Assembly (NCBI GenBank): GCA_963691705.1
Contig: OY829538.1
Location: 28,788,836-28,852,835 of the forward strand
Length of the DNA: 64,000 bases
DNA from: Viola odorata
Taxonomy: Eukaryota; Streptophyta; Magnoliopsida; Malpighiales; Violaceae
Direction of reading: 5' to 3'
Made by a program: the position numbers and the translations under genes. Position 1 is the stretch's first letter, and every line of letters starts with the position of its first letter. Under the pieces are notes generated by a model. The model was not told the origin of the DNA, made no database searches, and worked only from the letters and a program-made list of their open reading frames with translations. Shown in pieces: positions 56,395 through 64,000 of this stretch.

Positions 56395-57235
56395 GTAAGT
56401 ATCGTTCTTTGTTTCAAGTTATCATTGTTGAAATCGGTATTTCATTCTTCTCTATTCAAACCGATTTCTTTGCTGTGCTTGGTTAGTTACTTGAAGTACA
56501 ATTGGTGGTGTTTCGGTCCAGTTGTTGTGTTGAAATTCGCTAAATTACCTGCGTTTTCTACCCACAAGGAGGTCACAAAATACAAAGGAAAATTCTGTCA
56601 GTTTCAGTTGTCGAAATAATAGTTATATACATAGCTATTAAATTCCGATTTCAGTGTTTGTGGTATCATTGGAAAGCTGAATTTGTTAGGTTTCCGAATA
56701 AAAAAGAATCAGTCGATTCAGAGTTACGAGTAAAAAGTTGTGAGCAAAACACTAAACTGTGTTCCTAGTCAAAAAAAAAAAAAAAAAAAAGGGGGGAATT
56801 TCGATTCAGCAATTACAAAATATATAGAAGTGTTGGCACCATAATCAGATATATCAGTTGATAGACAATTGAACTTGAAGAACAAATTGTTTCTTGAAAT
56901 CAGAATTGGAGATTAATTTTATTTGAGTTGTTTCGAGTCGAATAGAGCTTTTCTTTGATTCCTTAATATTGTCTTCTACTCCACTTGTTATTTGTTTAAT
57001 TGATTGCTTTTGCGATTAATCAAATACCAAGTATCAACGATTGTTTGAAGCTAGTTGTCTTTGAGAGTCTTCTTGGAAGCTGTTCTTTGGATTCTTGAGT
57101 CTTACTAATGCTTGAACATTGCAGGAGATTTTGAGAAGAATTGTGAGATTATTAGAGTGATTAAACACGAGTAAACACGTGAGGAAGTGCTAGGATTAGT
57201 GCAATTTTACGTTTTCTTTTGTGTTGTGATTTCAG
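56395..57235 (+). other. Possible leader intron, element C
   Basis: A donor-like G/GTAAGT at 56394-56400 and an acceptor GATTTCAG ending at 57235, 11 nt before the gag ATG, would remove about 840 nt of leader, including an A/G homopolymer stretch (56769-56797). Splicing is inferred from the sites only. Confidence 0.4.
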
Positions 57236-57246
57236 GAAAATTATAG

Positions 57247-58660
57247 ATGTCTCAAGAAGGAGTACCACAACCTGATTTGGCAGCTATGTTAGCTACGATC
57301 GCAGAACAACTCAGAACCATGGCTGAACGGCAATTGGCTACCGATGAACGGCAAGCAGCTGCCACGGAATGGCAATTGGCCGCCGATGTAAGGATGGCTA
57401 GGGTGGAAGCATTAGCCACTATGAATCCGATCCCGAGAGCAGAAGGTGATCAACATGACGGACGTATGACCGATCTGTCCAAAGAGGGTGACAACGCCCG
57501 TCGACCACTTAATGTGCATCGGCAGCGAGATCTTGCCTACGTTCCTCCTAGGAGACTTGCTAAGCATGCGCTGCCACCTCCACGTGTTGATTGGGACGAT
57601 GAAGAACCCGATGGGGGAGAAGGATGGATTAACGCTAGGAATGGCCAGAGAAGGGAGAGACGAGATCATCGGGATGGTAGGAGAGAACGGGAGGACGACC
57701 GAATGGACGTTAACCGTGTGGATGCTAATCTTAGTAGCATCAAAATGAAGATACCTCCGTTTGAAGGTACTGACGACCCTGATGCATTCCTGACGTGGGA
57801 ACGAAAGGTAGATGCTATCTTCTTATGCCACAACTATTCGGAGGGTAAAAGGGTGCAGCTGGCAGCAGTTGAATTTAGTGGATATGCTAGCCATTGGTGG
57901 GAGCAGTTCAACCTGAAGCGCGCGACTGTTTTGGCAGGCCCGATTGCTACTTGGGGTGAGATGAAACAGGCAATGAGACAACGGTTTGTGCCGTTACACT
58001 TTCACCGTGAGCGACACCAATGACTTCAAACTTTGAAGCAAGGCAGTAAGGGGGTTGGAGCCTATTTTAATGAGATGGAGATTGCTCTAGCTCAAGCAAG
58101 GATTACTGAGGAACCTGAGGTAACAATGGCTCGGTTCATGGCCGGATTGAATACAGATATTGCAGATGCATTGGAGCTGACTCAATACAACACTCTTGAG
58201 GAGATGCTTCATATGGCTCAAAAGATTGAGAAGCATAGGAAAGCTAGGAGTTCCTATAAGTCTACTGGGTCGACGCCTTGGAAGAAGGCACCTTGGATTA
58301 AGGACGAAAAAATGGTCCCAGCCGTTTCGAAGGGATCTGCTAGTGCCGTTATTCCTTCCAAAATGGCTACCACAAAGCCTTATACTCCACCAGTGGATCG
58401 GGCCGCCACTAAAGACATTGTGTGTTTGAAATGCAACGGTCGAGGGCATAAGAAATCAGAATGCCCAAATAAAAGAGTCTTCATCATCCGGCCGAATGGA
58501 GAGGAAGAATCGGATGATGAACTGGGGGACTCGGAACCTGAGAAAGACGGTCAGGCCGATTCGGATAATGACTGTCAGAGAGGTGAGCATGTTCGGTTTC
58601 TTGTGATCCGACAGAACCTGAACATACAATCCACAGAAGAAGTGTGTGATGAGGAGCAAC
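57247..58660 (+). pseudogene. gag: Gag, element C
   Basis: The ATG at 57247 (MSQEGVPQPDLAAMLATIAE) is followed by a coiled coil. The capsid core includes FEGTDDPDAFLTWERKVDAI and ASHWWEQF. A TGA at 58021-58023 sits where related proteins have Arg before a QGSK motif, consistent with a CGA to TGA transition. The zinc knuckle CLKCNGRGHKKSEC is at 58423-58464. The frame continues into protease with no gag stop. Confidence 0.88.
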
Positions 58661-59271
58661 GGACCAATTTGTTCCATACCCGAGGTGTAATTGCTAACAA
58701 GGGTTGCTCCATTATTATTGATAACGGAAGCTGCACGAACTGTGCCAGTGCGCTGATGGTTCATAAGCTAGAATTACCGACGGTAAAGCATCCGAAACCG
58801 TATCGTCTACACTGGATGACGAATGACAACGGTATTAAGGTGACCAAACAGGTACTTGTTAAGTTTCGTATCGGCAAATACCAAGATGAGGTTCTCTGTG
58901 ATGTAGTGCCGATGCAAGCTAGCCATATCCTTCTTGGACGACCATGGCAGTTTGATCGAGAGGCAAATCATGATGGGAAGAGAAACCTCTACAAATTGGT
59001 TAAGGATGGTCAGAAATTCACCTTAGCACCGTTAACACAAGCTGAAGTGTTTGCGGATCAGCAATGGCTTGCTAAGTCACATGCTGAATATGAGATTACA
59101 AAACAGCTTGCGAGAGAAAAAGAAGGTTTGAGTGTGAAAAATATAGAGGGAAACACTGAGTGTGTGAGCCTTAAACATTCGCATGAAAACAGCAAGCATG
59201 CAGAGAGCGAGTGTAAACATTCGCACCAAAAGAGTAAGCGTGCTGAGGGTGGCATTGAGAGAAAAGGATAG
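58661..59271 (+). pseudogene. pol: Protease region, element C
   Basis: The retropepsin active site reads IIDNGSCTNCA (Asp at 58720-58722). It is followed by HILLGRPWQFDREANHDGK, the usual end of the protease fold. The linker to RT is repetitive (HSHENSKHAESECKHSHQKS) and ends at a TAG at 59269-59271; the same frame continues after it. Confidence 0.85.
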
Positions 59272-59286
59272 GTAAATAAAAAGAAA

Positions 59287-60609
59287 TTGAGTGTATATGC
59301 CAAAGGAACCGAAGTGAGGAGAGCGATGATTTCTCATAACAACTGTTTTGACGCAAGTCGTCCTCTTCTGCTAATCCGTTTTCGCTCTTATTGTTTAACC
59401 TCAGATGAAATGGAACGGTCACATACCGTTCCGATTGGTATTTCTTCTCTCTTGCAGGAATTTGAAGATGTTCTACCCGAAGAGATGCCGCCTGGCTTGC
59501 CTCCGATTCGAGGCATAGAACATCAGATCGACTTTGTTCCTGGATCGGCAATTCCACATCGGCCAGCTTACCGATCCAATCCAGAGGAAACAAAAGAACT
59601 ACAACGGCAAGTGGACGATTTGCTTGCGCGTGGGTATGTTCGGGAGAGCCTGTCTCCATGTGCCGTTCCAGTCATTCTCGTCCCAAAGAAAGATGGATCT
59701 TGGCGCATGTGTGTTGATTGCCGAGCAGTCAACAAAATCACTGTAAAGTATCGTCATCCTATTCCTAGATTAGATGATATGTTAGATGAATTAAGTGGTA
59801 GTAGGTTATTTTCTAAAATTGATTTAATGAGTGGCTACCACCAAATTCGTATGAAAGAAGGGGCTGAATGGAAAACTGCTTTTAAAACTAAGTATGGTTT
59901 ATATGAATGGATGGTTATGCCGTTTGGTTTAACTAATGCTCCTAGCACCTTTATGAGGTTGATGAACCATGTACTTCGGCACTTAATTGGCAAATTTGTT
60001 GTAGTTTATTTTGATTATATTTTAATCTATAGCAAATCAATTGATGAGCATGTTTTACATCTTAGGGAAGTTTTTCTAACATTTCGTGAGCAGAAATTAT
60101 ATGCTAAACCTAGTAAGTGTTCTTTTGCAATAGAACAAGTTGGCTTTCTTGGTTTTATTGTGAGTGCAGATGGCGTTAAAGTGGATGAAGAGAAGATCCG
60201 CGCCATGCGGGAATGGCCGACGCCGAAGGCCGTTACCGATGTGAGATCGTTCCATGGATTGGCGAGCTTCTATCGGCAATTAGTAAAGGACTTTAGCACT
60301 ATCGCTGTTCCTCTGAATGATTTAACAAAAAAGAATGTTGTTTTCAGGTGGGAACAGCCGCAGGAGGAGGCGTTTGCTACCCTCAAGGAACGGCTCTGTG
60401 CCGCTCCCGTGCTAGCATTGCCCGACTTCAACAAGGCGTTTGAGATAGAGTGCGACGCCAGCGGGTTGGGAATCGGTGTCGTTCTGATGCAAGAGAAACG
60501 ACCAATTGCCTTTTTCAGTGAGAAGCTCAAGGATGCGCAACTCCGATATCCGACATATGACAAGGAATTCTATGCTCTTGTCCACGCGTTGGAGACTTGG
60601 CAACATTAA
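59287..60609 (+). pseudogene. pol: Reverse transcriptase and RNase H start, element C
   Basis: RT motifs in order: [68 protein letters not shown]. The active site reads YFDYIL where YFDDIL is expected: the second catalytic Asp is replaced by Tyr at 60016-60018. RNase H begins with [22 protein letters not shown] at 60607-60609 interrupts at the position normally Tyr (in TWQHY) and the same frame continues. Confidence 0.9.
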
Positions 60610-60612
60610 CTG

Positions 60613-62343
60613 ATGCCGAGGGAGTTCATCATCCACACTGACCATTTGAGTTTGAAGTACCTCAAAGGACAAGGGAAGCTGAATCGGAGACATGCCGTCT
60701 GGATGGAATTTATTGAGGCTTTCCCTTATCACATTCAGTACAAGCAAGGTAAAGAGAATGTTGTTGCTGATGCTTTATCACGCAGGTACGCGTTGATTAC
60801 TTCTCTTAATGCCAAGTTGCTTGGATTTTCACATATTATAGAACTCTATGCTGCCGATTCTGATTTTGGTGATATTTATTTGCATGGCGTTTCTATTTCT
60901 GGTTCTAAATTCTATAAGCATGAGGGTTATTTGTTTAAAGGTAAACATTTATGTCTTCCTCATTGCTCTCTTCGTGAATTACTTGTGCATGAAGCCCATA
61001 GTGGTGGTTTGATGGGTCACTTTGGCGTGACTAAAACTTTAGATGTGTTACATGATCACTTTTATTGGCCTCACATGAAGCGTGATGTAGTGCGCATTAT
61101 TGCTAGATGTTTGACTTGTCGTAGAGCCAAATCTAAGTCTGCTGGTCATGGAGAATACATGCCGTTACCTGTTCCTTCTCATCCTTGGACCGATCTATCC
61201 ATGGATTTTGTTGTGGGGCTGCCTCGGTCTAAGAATGGAAAGGATAGTGTCTTTGTTGTGGTGGACAGATTTTCGAAAATGCCCCATTTTATTGCATGTT
61301 CGACTACTTGTGATGCTACTCAGATTGCTGATCTATTCTTTCGTGAAGTAGTCCGTTTGCATGGTGTTCCTTTGACTATTGTGGGTGATAGAGATACTAA
61401 GTTCCTTAGTCATTTTTGGCGTGTTTTATGGAAAAAGCTTGGTACCCGATTGTTGTATTCCACTTCTTATCACCCACAAACGGATGGTCAAACTGAGGTT
61501 GTGAATCGTACGCTAGGTTCACTTTTACGCACGTTAGTTCGTAAGCATGTTTCTACTTGGGTTGATCATTTACCATTTATTGAATTTGCTTACAACCGTG
61601 CTGTTCATTCCACTACGCATTACTCACCGTTTGAACTTGTGTATGGATTTAATCCTAGAACTGTTTTGGATTTGACTCCTTTGCCGTTGAGTGATGTTGT
61701 AAGTTTAGATGGTGCACAGAAGGCTGATTTTGTCAAACAATTACATGCTAAGGCAAAACAGAACATTGAGCGAATGAATGAGAAACTGATGCAGAAACGG
61801 AACGATGGCCGACGGCTAGTGACGTTCCAGGTGGGCGATTGGGTCTGGTTGCATATGCGCAAGGAGCATTTTCCTGACCAACGCCGCGGCAAGCTATCTC
61901 CTAGAGGAGACGGACCGTTCCAGATTGTTGAGAAGATCAACAACAATGCCTATAAACTGGCATTGCAGAGTGAGTATGGTGCCGTTAGCTCTACTTTCAA
62001 TGTTTCTGACTTAGTTTTGTTTGATACAGATGACGAGTATGGACTTGCTGACGATGCCGATTCGGATTCGAGGGCGAATCCTTCCGAAGGGGGAGGGAAT
62101 GATGCGAATCCACGCATCCAGGTGCCTTTACCGCCAACTGGTCCGATGACTCGAGCTAGAGCTCAAAAGCTTCAAGACCGATTGTCATCTCCTATTCACA
62201 GGGAGCTGGAGTCTGAGATGACAAGTGAGAAATCGACATTGAGAGAGAAGACAACAAGAGTGGTGAATCTTCTCACCTTCAACTTGACCGATGCTGAGTC
62301 TGCTAGAAACGGCATGGAACCGTTTCACGCAAACGGCACTTGA
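60613..62343 (+). pseudogene. pol: RNase H end and integrase, running into the 3' LTR, element C
   Basis: RNase H end: FIIHTDHLSLKYLKGQ and VVADALSRR. Integrase zinc finger: HEAHSGGLMGHFG to CLTCRRAKSKS. Catalytic residues: D at 61204-61206 (SMDFVVGLP), D at 61387-61389 (GDRDTKF) and E at 61495-61497 (GQTEVVNR), with the D35E spacing. The GPY/F-like module is LSPRGDGPFQIVEKI. After it, the frame passes through the polypurine tract (NPSEGGGNDANP) and 244 nt into the 3' LTR, encoding GPMTRARAQKLQDRLSS. A basic tail encoded by the LTR is typical of CRM-group elements, where it may steer integration. Confidence 0.9.
62087..62099 (+). other. Polypurine tract, element C
   Basis: AAGGGGGAGGGAA directly before the 3' LTR. 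It is also read as codons of pol (EGGGN). Confidence 0.85.
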
Positions 62344-63061
62344 CCGTTTCATCCAATCGGCACCTGTCCGTTTCCCTCAAAACGGTACTTGTCCGATTGG
62401 GTCAAAACGGCACTTGCCCGTTTCACTAGCCATTGCCGATTCTATTATCTGTCGCGCATGTCGCTTGCTATTCCCGTTCTGCGTCACGCCTGTCTGCTCG
62501 TTGATTGATAACGGCTCCTGCCCGTTTCACCTGGAGTTGACGCGCGTTGACTGTCCCTTTTAAGCAAGGCTGCGACCTTCTATTTATTTAGTTAAATTAA
62601 TTAAATAGATACTTTAATTAATTAGTTAAAGTGTTCTACTTTATTTATTATTCCTATTTTTGGAACTAGGGTTTACTTGTAACCATTATATAAGGAGCCA
62701 CTTGGCCTCCTTAGAAACTTGGCTGTTATTTGATAAATTGAGATATTCTCTTCAATCTCCGCCCCTTGTTCAAGTTGGTTGAACCTTGTTCTTCTTGAGT
62801 CCGCAATACTTGAGTCGTATACAAGTAAATCTTGGAATTGCATTATTGTGTCGTTTATCTTAGTGTGATTCTCACATTGTTGAGTCTAGTCCTAAGAATC
62901 CGATTCAAGACCCGTGACTTGAAATCGATTAGGGCTCTTAGCACAGGTTAGCTAAGTGGTCTAAGCTCGTACTTGTCGAGTTATTTATTTCCGCAGGAAA
63001 TCCGTCTTTGAACAAAGATCAAAATTAGTGCTACGCATCCTAAGGAGCCAGGATCGTATCA
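62100..63061 (+). repeat. 3' LTR of element C
   Basis: 962 bp, collinear with the 5' LTR at an offset of exactly 6700 and no indels; 15 substitutions. It supplies the last 81 codons of pol. TATATAAG is at 62687-62694. The right target duplication is 63062-63066. Confidence 0.93.
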
Positions 63062-63066
63062 AAATG

Positions 63067-63223
63067 CCCCCACCACTTGTTCGGAAGAGGGATCCGACAT
63101 GCCGAGTGGAATTTCTTGCACCGTGGTAGAGGCGTCAGCGGTAGCGAAAGGGAAAAGTCATCTACGAGTAGAAAACGGGAGGCTAGAAGACTGGGACAGT
63201 GCGGGATCTGAGCCGGACTCCAT
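63067..63223 (-). pseudogene. gag: Gag N-terminus displaced by element C, element B
   Basis: ATG at 63223 (MESGSDPALSQSSSLPFS), 66 nt after the primer site. It corresponds to the gag start of element A. A TGA at 63158-63160 stops the frame after 21 codons. The rest of gag is at 53937-55394, beyond element C. Confidence 0.7.
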
Positions 63224-63288
63224 AATGCTTCGAAATTTTGGAAGAACTGAGCTTGGATATTAAGGACGCTCACTTAATAAACCCAAAG

Positions 63289-63306
63289 CTCTCAACGAAA
63301 GCACCA
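63289..63306 (-). other. Primer-binding site, element B
   Basis: On the minus strand TGGTGCTTTCGTTGAGAG, three nucleotides from the 5' LTR. It has three differences from the site of element A. The primer tRNA was not identified. Confidence 0.75.
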
Positions 63307-63309
63307 ATT

Positions 63310-63868
63310 TGATAAGATTCGGACTATTCACTAGGGGTGGCAGGGGATCCTGAGTCCTGAAGTCGATGGTCCACGGCGTCTGATGTACCTGCACGGCGCC
63401 GGAGGGGGTCTCCGGCGTAAACACTCCGATGCTTAAGTCAGTAATGATTGTGTAAAATAGCAGAGCTTTGGCTAGCGATCTTAGGCTTACCCTCCTCCTT
63501 TTGGGGCGGGGGTATTTATAGGCAAGAGCGCGACATTTCTGGGTGATTTTGGTCATGAAGCGCTAACGCGCCCGTCAGGGGGTGAGAGTTTTTCGTGGTG
63601 TTATGTACTGCCGATGCGATAGATATATGTACAGGGGTAGGCGTTTACCTAGGTAAGGAAACGCCTAGGCCCCTAGCGAGATGCCTAGTTTGTCCTGGGA
63701 TGGGATAACACCCTGTGTCATGGCAAAGTGACGTATGGGACCCCCTCGCTGATGTCGACCATCCCAGAGGCGATAGCCCCGAGACTACCGGGGCGGTAGT
63801 AGCAGTCTTTTTCTCCCTCAGCAGGGTATAAGACGAGAATGCCCTTGTTGCTAAGGGTATTGTTATCA
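63310..63868 (-). repeat. 5' LTR of element B
   Basis: 559 bp, TGATAAGATTC to TTGTTATCA on the plus strand, followed by the target duplication cttag (63869-63873). A GC-rich box (CCCCCGCCCC) lies next to the TATA box on the minus strand. Confidence 0.92.
63513..63520 (-). promoter_or_regulatory. TATA box of the 5' LTR promoter, element B
   Basis: TATAAATACCCCCGCCCC on the minus strand, about 350 nt from the LTR start. It is conserved in both LTRs of B and, in the TATAAATACCCC part, in both LTRs of A. Confidence 0.7.
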
Positions 63869-64000
63869 CTTAGTAACTAAAATCTAATCATGCATGGCCC
63901 GATGATGAAAGAGGGTGCCCGCTTTAGTAAAGATGGTTAATTTTGTTAAATAATCAGTCCCGAACAGTCCCGACCCAACGAGAAATACTAAAGCGGCGAT

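Larger units (their letters stand above)
55400..63061 (+). mobile_element. CRM-like (chromovirus) LTR retrotransposon C
   Basis: A 7662-bp plus-strand element, structurally complete: two 962-bp LTRs, primer site, leader with a probable intron, one gag-pol frame, polypurine tract and 5-bp target duplications. The LTRs differ at 15 positions (12 transitions, 3 transversions by eye; 98.4 percent identity), so it is the youngest element measured here. The integrase order and motifs, and the extension of pol into the 3' LTR, fit the CRM group of plant chromoviruses. No classical chromodomain is visible, so lineage confidence is moderate. Three in-frame stops and a lost RT active-site Asp make it inactive. 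Confidence 0.9.
39870..63868 (-). mobile_element. Tat-lineage LTR retrotransposon B with antisense gene cassette
   Basis: A minus-strand element spanning 24.0 kb, of which about 15.4 kb is its own once the CRM-like element (55400-63061) and the solo LTR (44100-45006) are removed. In transcript order: 5' LTR (63310-63868), primer site, gag, protease, RT, RNase H, second RNase H, integrase, six-unit tandem repeat, antisense genes d, c, b, a, polypurine tract, 3' LTR (39870-40429). LTR identity is about 96 percent by eye. Gag-pol is one long frame with several stops and one frameshift. It is related to element A but of a different family: the LTRs match only in short blocks. Confidence 0.92.
25417..64000 (+). 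mobile_element. Ogre-like LTR E, split in three by nested insertions
   Basis: The LTR starts TGTTGCTACCCGATTTTTT at 25417 and is broken by element G after 26989. It resumes at 39571, is broken again by element B after 39869, resumes at 63874 and runs past the window end. The own sequence present is about 2.0 kb (25417-26989, 39571-39869, 63874-64000). Its start and an internal block match the LTR of element F. A TATA box is at 26225-26232. The long LTR fits the Ogre group. Whether this is the 5', 3' or a solo LTR cannot be told from this window. Confidence 0.75.

Overview
The window is plant nuclear DNA, most likely from a dicot. The evidence is the set of plant-only LTR-retrotransposon lineages (Tat/Ogre-like, Athila-like, CRM-like), a FAR1/FHY3-type sequence and a hAT-type miniature element. 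No intact host gene was recognised. About 60 kb is mobile-element sequence, much of it nested, as expected of a heterochromatic plant region.

Layout. (1) 1-2872: 5' end of an Ogre-like element on the minus strand (LTR 1995-2872, primer site, a repeat-filled leader, a shortened gag). (2) 2873-11041: older AT-rich DNA holding a non-autonomous hAT element (4564-6218, 8-bp target duplication) and a decayed FAR1-related gene (6774-9360). (3) 11047-24253: Tat-lineage element 'A' on the plus strand, with 5-bp target duplications. It has lost protease and reverse transcriptase but keeps RNase H, integrase and a set of antisense genes. (4) 24259-25416: old flank with exon-like pieces. (5) From 25417: a long Ogre-like LTR 'E' on the plus strand, split into three pieces by two insertions and running off the window end. 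The first insertion is an Athila-like element 'G' on the minus strand (26990-39565). The second is Tat-lineage element 'B' on the minus strand (39870-63868). B in turn holds a solo LTR (44100-45006) and a CRM-like element 'C' (55400-63061). All five insertions (A, G, B, C, solo LTR) have matching 5-bp target-site duplications, so the nesting order can be read directly.

The most interesting content is a cassette of four genes in elements A and B, lying between pol and the 3' LTR and running antisense to gag-pol. Both elements have the same order from the 3' LTR inward: a (about 126 aa, intact in both), b (about 136 aa, acidic C-terminus), c and d (two paralogues of the 'putative gypsy type transposon'/Transposase_28 type with coiled-coil tails). 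Each gene has its own TATA-like box at a matching place in the two elements. Genes c and d keep introns of about 66-71 nt at matching positions. Gene a and its control regions lie between two copies of the sequence that holds the polypurine tract. Extra antisense ORFs are known in Tat-lineage elements; a four-gene, separately promoted cassette shared by two diverged families deserves a closer look.

All gag-pol regions carry stops, frameshifts or deletions. Coordinates of broken genes are approximate at frame changes, and all comparisons were made by eye.
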